Below, one piece after another: positions 35,515 to 44,427 of a stretch of DNA of 64,000 bases (within the stretch, counting starts at the first letter, position 1; each line of letters begins with the position of its first letter). The position numbers and the translations under genes are program-made. Origin of the DNA: Rheinheimera lutimaris (GTDB lineage: Bacteria; Pseudomonadota; Gammaproteobacteria; Enterobacterales; Alteromonadaceae); contig NZ_JABSOD010000010.1 in assembly GCF_013283795.1 (NCBI RefSeq), positions 1 to 64,000 on the forward strand. The letters are read 5' to 3'. The notes under the pieces are model-generated. The model searched no databases. It was not told the origin of the DNA and worked only from the letters and a program-made list of their open reading frames with translations.

Positions 35515-37563
35515 ATGTCAGCCAGCAGCAATGTTTTATTATCTTTTCCGGCGTTACCGCCGTTTTCGCACATTACACCAGAGCAGGTAAAACCTGCAGT
35601 AGAACATGCCATCGCTCAGGCCCGTGCAGCGGTAGAGCGGGCGGTAGCGGCCGCTGATGTAAGCTGGGACAGCCTGATAGCGCAGCCGGAGCAAGATGGT
35701 GACCGCTTGGGTAAGTTGTGGTCACCGGTGTCGCATATGAACTCGGTGGTTAATACCCCGGAACTGCGTGAGGCGTACGAGAGTTGCCTGCCGTTATTGT
35801 CGGATTTCAGCACCTGGCTGGGCCAGCATGAAGGCTTGTATCAAAAGTACCAACAACTGGCACAAAGCTCACAGTACGCCGGCTTAAGCGCGGCGCAGCA
35901 AAAAGTGATTCAAAACGCATTGCGTGATTTTAAGCTGTCGGGCATTGGCTTGTCGGCAGAGAAAAAGCAGCGCTATGGCGAAATTCAAAGCCGGCTATCG
36001 GATTTAGGCTCGCAGTTCTCCAATAACACCCTGGACGCTACTCAGGCCTGGTTTAAGCATATTACCAATGAAGCCGACTTAGCCGGCTTGCCGGATGACG
36101 CCAAACTGGCCGCGGCTGAAGAAGCCACAAGTCGTGAACTGAGTGGTTGGGTGTTCACACTGGAATTCCCCAGCTATATCGCAGTGATGACTTACGCCGA
36201 TAACCGTGAACTGCGTGAAGAGTTGTACAGCGCGTATTGCACGCGGGCGTCGGATCAGGGCCCGACAGCCGGTAAGTTTGATAACAGCGCCATTATTGAA
36301 GAAACTCTGGCGCTGAAACACGAGCTGGCGCAATTGTTGGACTTTAACAACGCCGCCGAAGAGTCACTGGCTACCAAGATGGCACAAAGCCCGGCGCAGG
36401 TGCTGGATTTTCTGCACGATTTAGCCCGCCGCGCCAAGCCGCAGGCCGAGCAGGACTTAGCCGAGCTCAGCGCTTTTGCCAAAAGCGAATACGCTGTGAA
36501 CGAGCTTGCAGCCTGGGATGTAACCTATTACGCCGAAAAGCTGAAACAAGCCAAATATGCCATTTCTGACGAGCAGCTACGGCCGTATTTCCCTGAGCAT
36601 AAAGTGGTTGTCGGTTTGTTCAGCGTACTGCACAAACTGTTTGGCGTGACGGTTAAGCAACGTGACGGTGTAGACGTATGGCACAGTGACGTTAAGTTTT
36701 ACGATATATTTGGTGCACAGGGCGAGCTACGCGGTAGCTTTTACCTGGATTTATATGCGCGGGCGAAAAAGCGCGGCGGTGCCTGGATGGATGACTGTCA
36801 GGGCCGGCGTATTTTAGCCGATGGCAGTGTGCAAACGCCGGTCGCCTATTTAACCTGTAACTTTAATAAACCGGTGGGCGGCAAGCCGGCGTTGTTTACC
36901 CATGATGAAGTGGTTACCTTATTCCATGAGTTTGGTCATGGTATCCACCATATGCTGACCAAGGTGGATGCGGCGGCAGTGGCCGGCATTAACGGCGTAG
37001 CCTGGGATGCGGTAGAGCTGCCCAGTCAGTTTTTGGAAAACTGGTGCTGGCAGGCAGAGGCACTGGCGATTATCTCCGGCCACTATGAAACCGGCGAGCC
37101 CTTGCCGCAGGATTTGCTGGATAAAATGCTGGCGGCGAAAAACTTCCAGTCGGCGATGTTTTTAGTACGCCAGCTCGAGTTTGCCCTGTTTGATTTCCGC
37201 CTGCATGCCGAGTACGACCCGGCGCTGGGTGGCCGCGTACAGCAAATGCTGGATGAGGTGCGCAGCGAAGTGTCAGTAATTATTCCGCCGCGGTTTAACC
37301 GGTTTCAGCATGGTTTTGGCCATATTTTTGCCGGCGGTTATGCCGCCGGTTATTACAGCTACCTGTGGGCTGAAGTATTATCGGCCGATGCCTTTGGCCG
37401 CTTTGAAGAAGAAGGTATTTTTAATGCCGACACCGGGCGCGATTTTTTACGCTGGATTTTAGAGCGTGGCGGCAGTGCCGAGCCAATGGAGCTTTTTAAA
37501 GGCTTTCGTGGCCGTGAGCCATCAAATGAAGCCTTATTGCGGCATATGGGCATTGCCGGCTGA
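35515..37563 (+). CDS. prlC: Oligopeptidase A
   Basis: A 682-residue cytoplasmic M3-family zinc metallopeptidase that degrades signal peptides and short peptides. The zinc motif HEFGH at His471-His475 (LFHEFGHGIHHML) is present, with the third ligand Glu in WDAVELPSQFLENW. Length equals E. coli PrlC. It lies upstream of rsmJ, separated by a lipoprotein gene and a Tag-like gene, a looser form of the prlC-rsmJ pairing of enteric bacteria. Confidence 0.95.
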   Translation: MSASSNVLLSFPALPPFSHITPEQVKPAVEHAIAQARAAVERAVAAADVSWDSLIAQPEQDGDRLGKLWSPVSHMNSVVNTPELREAYESCLPLLSDFSTWLGQHEGLYQKYQQLAQSSQYAGLSAAQQKVIQNALRDFKLSGIGLSAEKKQRYGEIQSRLSDLGSQFSNNTLDATQAWFKHITNEADLAGLPDDAKLAAAEEATSRELSGWVFTLEFPSYIAVMTYADNRELREELYSAYCTRASDQGPTAGKFDNSAIIEETLALKHELAQLLDFNNAAEESLATKMAQSPAQVLDFLHDLARRAKPQAEQDLAELSAFAKSEYAVNELAAWDVTYYAEKLKQAKYAISDEQLRPYFPEHKVVVGLFSVLHKLFGVTVKQRDGVDVWHSDVKFYDIFGAQGELRGSFYLDLYARAKKRGGAWMDDCQGRRILADGSVQTPVAYLTCNFNKPVGGKPALFTHDEVVTLFHEFGHGIHHMLTKVDAAAVAGINGVAWDAVELPSQFLENWCWQAEALAIISGHYETGEPLPQDLLDKMLAAKNFQSAMFLVRQLEFALFDFRLHAEYDPALGGRVQQMLDEVRSEVSVIIPPRFNRFQHGFGHIFAGGYAAGYYSYLWAEVLSADAFGRFEEEGIFNADTGRDFLRWILERGGSAEPMELFKGFRGREPSNEALLRHMGIAG

Positions 37564-37663
37564 GTACGGCAATAAACAGCGGCAAAGGTTAATTTAAGCT
37601 TAACAATTCATTGCCAATTCAGGCAGGCTCTGCCAGGCTGAACTGCAAAAGCGGAGGCTGCAT

Positions 37664-38161
37664 ATGTACAGTAAGAGTTTGATAGTTATCATGGTAACGC
37701 TGGGGTTGGCAGGATGTCAGCAAGGTCAGGCAGGTAGTGCTGACACGGCTGAACGTATGCCACCTAAGCCTTTAATTGAACCGATAGATCCGGCATCAAA
37801 CCCGGCAGCTGCGGTAAAAGCGAGGAAACAGCAAATGGCACAGCAGGTAGATTTAAAAGCAATGCACGCTGATGTTATGGCGCTGATTGGCGAGGCGCGG
37901 GCAGATAATGTGGCGCAGTGTCGCGTGGTTGGTTTTGGCAGTAAACCCTGCGGTGGGCCGGCACGTTATATTGCCGTGTCGGTTAAAGACGGCAATGAAG
38001 GCGAAATTATGGCTAAAATCGGCCAATATAATGCGGCGGCCAAAGCCGAAAACGAACGTTTGGGTTTAATGTCAGACTGTGCCGTGGTGCCCAAACCGAC
38101 AGTGACGTTAAAAGACGGCGTCTGTACCTTGCAAGACAGCGGCGACAGCGCAGCGTTTTAA
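37664..38161 (+). CDS. Hypothetical lipoprotein (165 aa)
   Basis: A 165-residue protein with a lipobox (LAGC at residues 15-18), so Cys18 would be lipidated and anchored at the envelope. The mature part has a Pro-rich linker and a compact domain with four cysteines (QCRVVGF, KPCGG, SDCAVV, GVCTLQ) that could form two disulfides. Not recognised further. It is followed by a terminator, so it is probably monocistronic. Confidence 0.75.
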   Translation: MYSKSLIVIMVTLGLAGCQQGQAGSADTAERMPPKPLIEPIDPASNPAAAVKARKQQMAQQVDLKAMHADVMALIGEARADNVAQCRVVGFGSKPCGGPARYIAVSVKDGNEGEIMAKIGQYNAAAKAENERLGLMSDCAVVPKPTVTLKDGVCTLQDSGDSAAF

Positions 38162-38198
38162 GCAGTTAATGCACGCCGGGCTCTGGTATTGATGTTGA

Positions 38199-38229
38199 GG
38201 CAGCAGTTACACTGTTGCCTTATTTTTTT
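38199..38229 (+). terminator. Rho-independent terminator after the lipoprotein gene
   Basis: GGCAGCAGT pairs with ACTGTTGCC (one G-T pair) around a three-base loop, then TTATTTTTTT. Strong T-tail. Confidence 0.85.
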
Positions 38230-38249
38230 GCTGAAGGATAAGGTTAATT

Positions 38250-38951
38250 GTGAGTACTGCTGAGCCGTTTGCACGTATTTATCAGCGTGCCTGTAAGCGC
38301 AAAGGTGGCGCCGCGGCGCTGGAAGCCTTGTTAGGGCAAAGTGCCGGCAGCGACGAGATTGCTGCTATAGCGGATAACTTGCTGCTGGGCGAGTTAACGA
38401 AAAAAGTATTTCAGTCCGGTTTTGTCTGGCGCGTGGTACGGCAAAAATGGCCCGGCTTTTGTGAGGTATTTTTTGATTTCAGTATCGAAAAAATCCTGCT
38501 GATGAGCGACGAGATGCTCGAAGCCAAAGCCCGCGACGAGCGCATTATCCGCAACGCCGCTAAAGTGTTTACTATCCGTCATAATGCCATGATGATTGAC
38601 GATATTGCCGCTAAACACGGCAGCTTTGCCCGTTTTATAGCTGATTGGCCAACAAGCGATATTATTGGCTTATGGGCTTATCTGAAGCAATATGGTGCCC
38701 GCTTGGGTGGTAACACCGGGCCTTATGCTTTAAGAGCGATAGGCAAAGATACCTTTATTCTCAGCACCGATGTCGAGGCTTACCTTAGAGCCACCAAAGT
38801 ATTTGACGGCGGTATCAACAGTAAACGCAGCCTGGCGCAAATTCAGCAGCAATTTAATCTGTGGCAGCAGCAGTCGGGCCGCAGCCTGGCGCACATCAGC
38901 CAGATTATTGCCCTAAGCTCAGGTGAGAACTTTGTCGGAATGCAGCAGTAA
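38250..38951 (+). CDS. DNA-3-methyladenine glycosylase I-family protein (Tag-like)
   Basis: A 233-residue cytoplasmic protein of the Tag/helix-hairpin-helix glycosylase family. Family segments include [31 protein letters not shown] and [18 protein letters not shown]. Classic Tag has a zinc-binding snap (Cys and His); I do not see the full set, so substrate is uncertain. Start is GTG at 38250, with AAGGATAAGG upstream. It overlaps rsmJ (TAATG), so both are in one operon. Confidence 0.75.
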   Translation: MSTAEPFARIYQRACKRKGGAAALEALLGQSAGSDEIAAIADNLLLGELTKKVFQSGFVWRVVRQKWPGFCEVFFDFSIEKILLMSDEMLEAKARDERIIRNAAKVFTIRHNAMMIDDIAAKHGSFARFIADWPTSDIIGLWAYLKQYGARLGGNTGPYALRAIGKDTFILSTDVEAYLRATKVFDGGINSKRSLAQIQQQFNLWQQQSGRSLAHISQIIALSSGENFVGMQQ

Positions 38952-39700
38952 TGTCGCTGAATTTATTAAGCAGCCCGAGGCTTAGCGCTGATTATGCCGC
39001 CAGCCTCTGTCAGCAATTTGGTTTAAACCTGGTTACTGCAGCCGGCGGTTGGCATCTGGCCTGGCAAGATGATGCTCTGGTGCTGCGTCATAGCGATTTA
39101 CCCAAACAGGGCGATATCTGTGTTGATTTTGCCGGCGGCGCGGCCAGTCACCGGCGTCAATACGGTGGCGGTAAAAGCGAAGCCATTGCCAAAGCCTGTG
39201 GCCTGCATAAAAAGCGTGATCTAACCATCCTTGACGCTACCGCCGGCCTGGGCCGCGATGCCTTTGTGCTGGCAAGTTTAGGCGCCACTGTTACCATGGT
39301 AGAGCGTAACCCTGCGGTTGCTGCGTTGCTGTATGATGGTTTGCGCCGCGGTAAACAGAGCGCTGAACTTAGCTGGTTGGCTGAACGTATGAAGTTAGTA
39401 CACAGCGTCGCGTTAGACGCTTTGCAGCAACAGCCTGCGGTAGATGTGGTGTATTTAGACCCGATGTTTCCACCGCGCGATAAAAGCGCGTTGGTTAAAA
39501 AAGAAATGCGCGCCTTTCATGATGTGGTAGGCAGCGACGATGATGCCGACGCGTTATTGGCCCCTGCGCTTAAGCTGGCGCAAAAACGGGTAGTGGTAAA
39601 AAGACCCGGTTATGCCGGATTTTTAGCCGGCGTAGCGCCGACAATGGCGGTAACGGGCAAGAATAACCGATTTGATGTGTATATTAATGCAGCAATTTAA
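38951..39700 (+). CDS. rsmJ: 16S rRNA (guanine-1516-N2)-methyltransferase
   Basis: A 249-residue SAM-dependent methyltransferase modifying G1516 of 16S rRNA. The SAM-binding motif is [17 protein letters not shown] and the catalytic region is [19 protein letters not shown], as in RsmJ/YhiQ. It overlaps the Tag-like gene by one base and is downstream of prlC, the usual neighbourhood. Confidence 0.93.
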   Translation: MSLNLLSSPRLSADYAASLCQQFGLNLVTAAGGWHLAWQDDALVLRHSDLPKQGDICVDFAGGAASHRRQYGGGKSEAIAKACGLHKKRDLTILDATAGLGRDAFVLASLGATVTMVERNPAVAALLYDGLRRGKQSAELSWLAERMKLVHSVALDALQQQPAVDVVYLDPMFPPRDKSALVKKEMRAFHDVVGSDDDADALLAPALKLAQKRVVVKRPGYAGFLAGVAPTMAVTGKNNRFDVYINAAI

Positions 39701-39739
39701 TGCTATTTTGATAAGAATTTATTTAACAGGGGAAGCACC

Positions 39740-40213
39740 ATGATCAAAACCGGCGACAAGTTACCTGAGGTGAGTTTTTCACAACTAACCAAAGAAGGCG
39801 TAATGAACCCAACCACGAGTCAGGTTTTTGCTAATAAAAAAGTCGTACTGTTTGCCGTGCCGGGCGCGTTTACACCGACCTGTTCAGCAGCGCATTTACC
39901 GGGCTACATTACGCTGGCTGACCAAATAAAAGCCAAGGGCGTCGATAGCATTGTGTGTACTGCAGTGAATGATGCTTTTGTGATGAGTGCCTGGGCAAAA
40001 AGCCAGAATGCCGAAGAGATCGTGTTTTTAGCTGACGGCGGCGCGGCCTTTCATAAAGCTATCGGCCTGACCATGGAAACCGGTGATTTTGGCGGTGTGC
40101 GCTCACAGCGCTACGCGATGATTGTCGACAATGGCGTAGTCACTTTACTAAATGTTGAAGCACCAAAAACCTTTGAGGTCAGCAAAGCCGAAGTGATTTT
40201 AGCGGCGTTGTAA
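39740..40213 (+). CDS. Peroxiredoxin (Prx5 type)
   Basis: A 157-residue thioredoxin-fold peroxidase. The active-site motif PGAFTPTCSAAHLPGY contains the peroxidatic Cys. A second Cys (VDSIVCTAVND) lies in the usual place for Prx5. It reduces hydrogen and alkyl peroxides in the cytoplasm with thiol donors. AGGGGAAG upstream of the ATG. It ends at a strong bidirectional terminator. Confidence 0.92.
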   Translation: MIKTGDKLPEVSFSQLTKEGVMNPTTSQVFANKKVVLFAVPGAFTPTCSAAHLPGYITLADQIKAKGVDSIVCTAVNDAFVMSAWAKSQNAEEIVFLADGGAAFHKAIGLTMETGDFGGVRSQRYAMIVDNGVVTLLNVEAPKTFEVSKAEVILAAL

Positions 40214-40220
40214 TGCATTT

Positions 40221-40257
40221 GCAGTATGCCGCTATCGTTAGCGGCATACTGCATTTT
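40221..40257. terminator. Bidirectional terminator between peroxiredoxin and glycosyltransferase
   Basis: A 13-base perfect inverted repeat (GCAGTATGCCGCT and its complement) with a six-base loop, then ATTTTC. The genes on both sides converge here. Confidence 0.88.
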
Positions 40258-40262
40258 CAGAC

Positions 40263-41159
40263 TCAGCGGCAGCTGACTATTTTCCAGCCATCTGCACGAT
40301 ATTTATCTACGATAGCGCTGCGGGTGCCCCGGTGATCCTGAGTTTGGTATGTGGCTACTTTTAACCGGCCAACGGCCTTGCCAAAATCCGGCCGGCAGCA
40401 CCATAAAGATTGATCAGCTTCCGGGTGTGGTGGTACCAGAGTTTTAATACCGCCATGTTTGAGTGCCATATAAGATAAATGAATATCTTCGCCGTTGTCC
40501 CAGTACTCCGGCTCTTCAATCCACATATACCGCACATAGCTTTTACGCATAAACCAGGCGTGGCCAACTAAATCAACCTCAGTGACGTCGCTGTTTTGTG
40601 CGCCATTCCAGCCGGCTTTATTTTTGCTGGAATAACCACCTTCAGCAGGCAGTAAGACGCCGGAGCCACCGAGAATGCCATCGTGGCCGGCTTCGATAGT
40701 ATTTAAGCAGTTTTCAAACCAGCGTGGTTGCGGCAGGATATCATCATCAAAAAAGGCAACAAATTCAGTACGTACCAGACTTGCCAGCGCAAAACGGCCC
40801 CAAAACAGGAAGTTAGTATTTGACACAACTACCCGGTCGGCCAGAGCAGAAACATCCAGTAACTGATCTTCGCTGCGGTTTGACCATACCCAGATCTCAT
40901 CCGGTGGTACAGTTTGATTGCGCAGCGCAGTAATTTGCTCTGCCAGATATTCGGCGCGCCTATAAGCGGTAAGAATAACGGTAATGCCGCCTTTTTTAGC
41001 CTTTGGCATAGGCGCAGCATCGCGGTTAAATACAATGGTATCAGCCGGCGCTGCCAGTTTACGTTTTACCGCACCGCTGAGTTTTACCCGCCAAAAGCCC
41101 AGCACCCGGGTTGACCACCACCAGCGTATACTTTGCGCAATTGTTTTTTTACGTGCCAT
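40263..41159 (-). CDS. Glycosyltransferase, family 2-like (298 aa)
   Basis: A GT-A fold glycosyltransferase. The nucleotide-sugar site is indicated by VILTAYRRAEYLAEQI and the metal motif AFFDDDILP; GWNGAQN and WDNGEDIHLSY form the acceptor side with a probable catalytic base. No membrane helix, so it acts at the cytoplasmic face. It is 19 bases downstream of a second glycosyltransferase, and both are divergent from the Kdo transferase gene, which suggests lipopolysaccharide core or other surface glycan assembly. Sugar specificity unknown. Confidence 0.85.
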   Translation of the reverse strand: MARKKTIAQSIRWWWSTRVLGFWRVKLSGAVKRKLAAPADTIVFNRDAAPMPKAKKGGITVILTAYRRAEYLAEQITALRNQTVPPDEIWVWSNRSEDQLLDVSALADRVVVSNTNFLFWGRFALASLVRTEFVAFFDDDILPQPRWFENCLNTIEAGHDGILGGSGVLLPAEGGYSSKNKAGWNGAQNSDVTEVDLVGHAWFMRKSYVRYMWIEEPEYWDNGEDIHLSYMALKHGGIKTLVPPHPEADQSLWCCRPDFGKAVGRLKVATYQTQDHRGTRSAIVDKYRADGWKIVSCR

Positions 41160-41178
41160 AAGGGTCTCTGTTTCGTTG

Positions 41179-42090
41179 TTACTTGTTAATCAGTGCCGAC
41201 TTAATGCGACGAATAGTTTTGCGTACCACAGATATTTTACTGTTTTCTTTGTAGCGGCCTTTTTCAGCGTGGCGAATAAGCAGCAGGTTCGGCAGTGCTA
41301 TCGGCGTGCCCTGAGTGCCTAACAACCAGCGCACAGCGCGGTCTTCGTAGGTTTTGGTCCAGTGATATTTTGGTTTCTGATATACCGCTAAATCATCACA
41401 ATAGCCGCACTGGCGCGCCACATCACCGTGAATAATTTGAATAGCGCCGGTGGCACGGTCAAATTTGCGCGGTTTAAACTTGGTTTTATCTACTTCCAGC
41501 AACGTGGTTTTATCTTTACCGGCTGATATCATCGGATCAGCTTCGGTCAGCAGCGGCGTTACCAACAGGGTATCGGGGAATAGTAAAATGTCCTGGCGGC
41601 CTTTAAGCAGTTGCTCCAGCGTATCCAAACAGCCCTCATGAAACACCATGTCGCAATCGGCAAACCAGATCCAATCTGCCTTAGTGTGCTTTGACGCATG
41701 GTTGCGGCCGATGGCACGACGCATCAGCAACGGGGTTGGCAACTCCTGGAAATTCCACTCAACATTGGGTACTTCAATGGTTTGAAAATGCTTTAACAGC
41801 TTCGCGGTTTCGACGTCTTCGGCTGAATAAAACACGGTAAGCCGGACTTGCATATGGGTTGGCGGATACTTTACCAGCGAGCTTAGCTGATACACAAAAA
41901 AGCGCGCATAGTTCCAGCAGTGACTGACAATTTCCAGTTTTATATCGTCGTTAAATACCCGCAGGCTGGCTTTGTCGGGCTGGTTTTTAATAAAAGCGGT
42001 TGCCGGAAAGTAGCCTGAGGCTGCAATACGCAGCAAAAATTCTTTTACGCCATCCAGCATTGCGGGTTGCTGGTGTTGTGGTAACGCCAT
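41179..42090 (-). CDS. Glycosyltransferase, GT-A fold (303 aa)
   Basis: A GT-A type glycosyltransferase. I place the start at ATG 42090, since AGGAG precedes it; an upstream in-frame start would add 27 unlikely residues. The DxD-type metal motif is DWIWFADCDMVF, and AIGRNHASKHTKAD precedes it as in family-2-like enzymes. It forms an operon with the next glycosyltransferase and is divergent from waaA-kdkA. Probable role in lipopolysaccharide core synthesis is from context. Confidence 0.8.
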   Translation of the reverse strand: MALPQHQQPAMLDGVKEFLLRIAASGYFPATAFIKNQPDKASLRVFNDDIKLEIVSHCWNYARFFVYQLSSLVKYPPTHMQVRLTVFYSAEDVETAKLLKHFQTIEVPNVEWNFQELPTPLLMRRAIGRNHASKHTKADWIWFADCDMVFHEGCLDTLEQLLKGRQDILLFPDTLLVTPLLTEADPMISAGKDKTTLLEVDKTKFKPRKFDRATGAIQIIHGDVARQCGYCDDLAVYQKPKYHWTKTYEDRAVRWLLGTQGTPIALPNLLLIRHAEKGRYKENSKISVVRKTIRRIKSALINK

Positions 42091-42298
42091 AAATAAGCTC
42101 CTGGGATCCCGGGGTAATTCCGCCCGACTACGGCAGTGATCTGCCAACAAATATGGCGAGCAGATTAGCATTTAAAGCTGTTTTGAAACAGAATCTTTTG
42201 GTAACACTGCGCTAATTTTGGCATTATGGCGGCCATTACACCGCGCCAAATAAGGTGCCAGGGTGCTCTAACCTGAGCGTTAATCGCAGGAAACGCTA

Positions 42299-44305
42299 AT
42301 GCCGCAGCTGTTTTTCCGTTGTTGTTACAACATTTTTATTTACCTGATTATGCTACCTGCGTTGGGCTATTTTTTGCTGCGTTCCCGCAAGGACCCTGCA
42401 TACCGCCAACGTATGGCAGAGCGTTTTGCCTTACAGCAGGTACCGGCGGCGGCTATGGGGGGCATAGTGGTGCATGCAGTATCAATGGGCGAGGTTGTCG
42501 CCGCAACACCACTGATTAAAGCCTTGCAACAGCAATATCCGCAATTAACGCTGACGGTAACCTGCACTACACCAACCGGCTCTGCGCGCATTGTCAGTAC
42601 TTTTGCTGACAGCGTGTACCACTGCTATTTACCGCTGGATACACCCGGCGCCGTGCGGCGTTTTTTGCATAAACTGCAACCGCAGGCAGTTGTTGTGCTG
42701 GAAACTGAGCTATGGCCGAATTTACTGCAGCAATGCCGCCGGGCACTTATCCCCACCATAGTGGTAAACGCACGGTTATCGGCGCGCTCTGCCCGCGGCT
42801 ATCATCGTTTTTATGCCTTCAGCCGCCTGGCACTGGACAATATCAGCCTGCTGCTGGCCCAAGACAGCGCAACGGCACGGCGTTTTAAGGCGCTTGGCTG
42901 CAAGGCGCAACTTAGCGTGGCCGGCAATTTAAAATACGATATGACCGTGCCGGCGCATACTGACAGCCTGGTGGCGCAGTTCCGGCCGCAGCTGACCGGA
43001 CGTAAGGTGTGGGTAGCCGGCAGTACGCATGCCGGTGAAGATGAGCAACTTATCAGTGCGTATCAGCAGTTAAGCGTCGAATTTCCTGATTTATTGTTGA
43101 TACTGGTGCCGCGTCATCCCGAGCGTTTCGCAGCAGTAGCGCAGTTGTTAAGTGATGCCGGGCTTAACACCGTGCGTCGCAGCGAGCAGCGCGAAGTAAC
43201 AGCAGATTGCCGTGTGTTATTGGGTGACAGCATGGGTGAGTTGCTGGCCTGGTATCAACTGGCGGATGTGGTGTTTATCGGCGGCAGTTTAATTGCACGC
43301 GGCGGTCATAACCCGCTGGAGGCAATGTGTTTTGCCAAACCGCTGCAAACCGGGCCGCATGTGTTTAATTTTGCGCAGGCTTATCAGTGGCTGCAGCAGG
43401 CAGATGCGGTAAATTGGGTTACCGATGCCGCCTCGTTGGTAAGCAACACCGCTATGTTGTTGCGTTTGCCGCAACAGGCGGCAGAGCAGGGCGTGGCAGC
43501 GCTGGCACTGTATCAGCGTCATGGCGGTGCCTGTGCGCGTATCAGTAACGTAATCAGCGATTATCTGACTTCAGACAGCGGCAATTTTCGTGTGCGCCGG
43601 GCAGCCAATGTTGTGCAGTGGTACGATGCACAGGTATTTCATCAGCCGGAACAGTTAAGTTTTACTGCTGCACATTGGCAGCAGCAACAAGCGGTTATCG
43701 GCCAGTCACGTGGTCGCAATATTGCCTGGTTTATCCGTCACAACGCTACTGAGTTGGTTATGCGGCATTACTACCGTGGTGGGCTTATCGGCAAGTTGGT
43801 AAATGACAATTTCAGCTACCAAAGTGTGCTGGCCAGCCGCGCCATGCAGGAATTTAACCTGCTGCGCTATATGCAGCGCTGCGGTCTGCCGGTGCCCCGG
43901 CCATTGGCTGCGCAATATGTACGCCATGGATTGTTTTACCGTGCCGATATTATGATCGCTCTGATTAAAGACAGCCGTGATTTGGCCACTATGTTGGCTG
44001 CCGGTACTGCACTTAACGCCGCACAGTGGCATCAGGTCGGTGTGGTTATCGCCCGGTTTCATCAGCAGGGTGTGTATCACTCAGACTTAAATTGCCACAA
44101 TATTTTGCTCGACAGCAGCGGGCAGGTTTGGCTGATTGATTTTGATAAGTGCGCCATACGTCAACATGGCGACTGGATGCAGCAAAATTTGGCGCGCTTG
44201 CAGCGTTCCTTGCAAAAGGAGCAGGGGTTGCACGCGAACTTTAGCTGGCAGCAGCATGACTGGCAGGCCTTGCTGCAAGGCTATAATCAGCAGATTAACG
44301 GTTAA
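42299..44305 (+). CDS. waaA-kdkA: Fused Kdo transferase (WaaA) and Kdo kinase (KdkA)
   Basis: One 668-residue frame joins two lipid A/core enzymes. Residues 1-425 are WaaA: N-terminal membrane anchor (about 5-27), catalytic Glu41 in MAERFAL, VHAVSMGEV, LETELWPNLL, GNLKYDM, STHAGEDE and GGHNPLEAM. It adds Kdo to lipid IVA. Residues about 430-668 are KdkA, a kinase-fold enzyme that phosphorylates the first Kdo, with HSDLNCHNILLD (Asp596) and IDFDKC (Asp614). In bacteria with mono-Kdo lipopolysaccharide (Haemophilus, Vibrio), these are separate genes. A fusion would place both steps in one membrane-bound enzyme. No frameshift or internal stop is visible. Confidence 0.92.
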   Translation: MPQLFFRCCYNIFIYLIMLPALGYFLLRSRKDPAYRQRMAERFALQQVPAAAMGGIVVHAVSMGEVVAATPLIKALQQQYPQLTLTVTCTTPTGSARIVSTFADSVYHCYLPLDTPGAVRRFLHKLQPQAVVVLETELWPNLLQQCRRALIPTIVVNARLSARSARGYHRFYAFSRLALDNISLLLAQDSATARRFKALGCKAQLSVAGNLKYDMTVPAHTDSLVAQFRPQLTGRKVWVAGSTHAGEDEQLISAYQQLSVEFPDLLLILVPRHPERFAAVAQLLSDAGLNTVRRSEQREVTADCRVLLGDSMGELLAWYQLADVVFIGGSLIARGGHNPLEAMCFAKPLQTGPHVFNFAQAYQWLQQADAVNWVTDAASLVSNTAMLLRLPQQAAEQGVAALALYQRHGGACARISNVISDYLTSDSGNFRVRRAANVVQWYDAQVFHQPEQLSFTAAHWQQQQAVIGQSRGRNIAWFIRHNATELVMRHYYRGGLIGKLVNDNFSYQSVLASRAMQEFNLLRYMQRCGLPVPRPLAAQYVRHGLFYRADIMIALIKDSRDLATMLAAGTALNAAQWHQVGVVIARFHQQGVYHSDLNCHNILLDSSGQVWLIDFDKCAIRQHGDWMQQNLARLQRSLQKEQGLHANFSWQQHDWQALLQGYNQQING

Positions 44306-44427
44306 AATAGGCACTTTATCGCGGTTTTTGGCCTTTTATTCACCCTGAGTTCACTTTTTATCTCTGTTCTGCGCTTGGTGTAAGTCACTTTCTTTGATAT
44401 AACAACTGTCAGTGAAAGGGGGCATCT

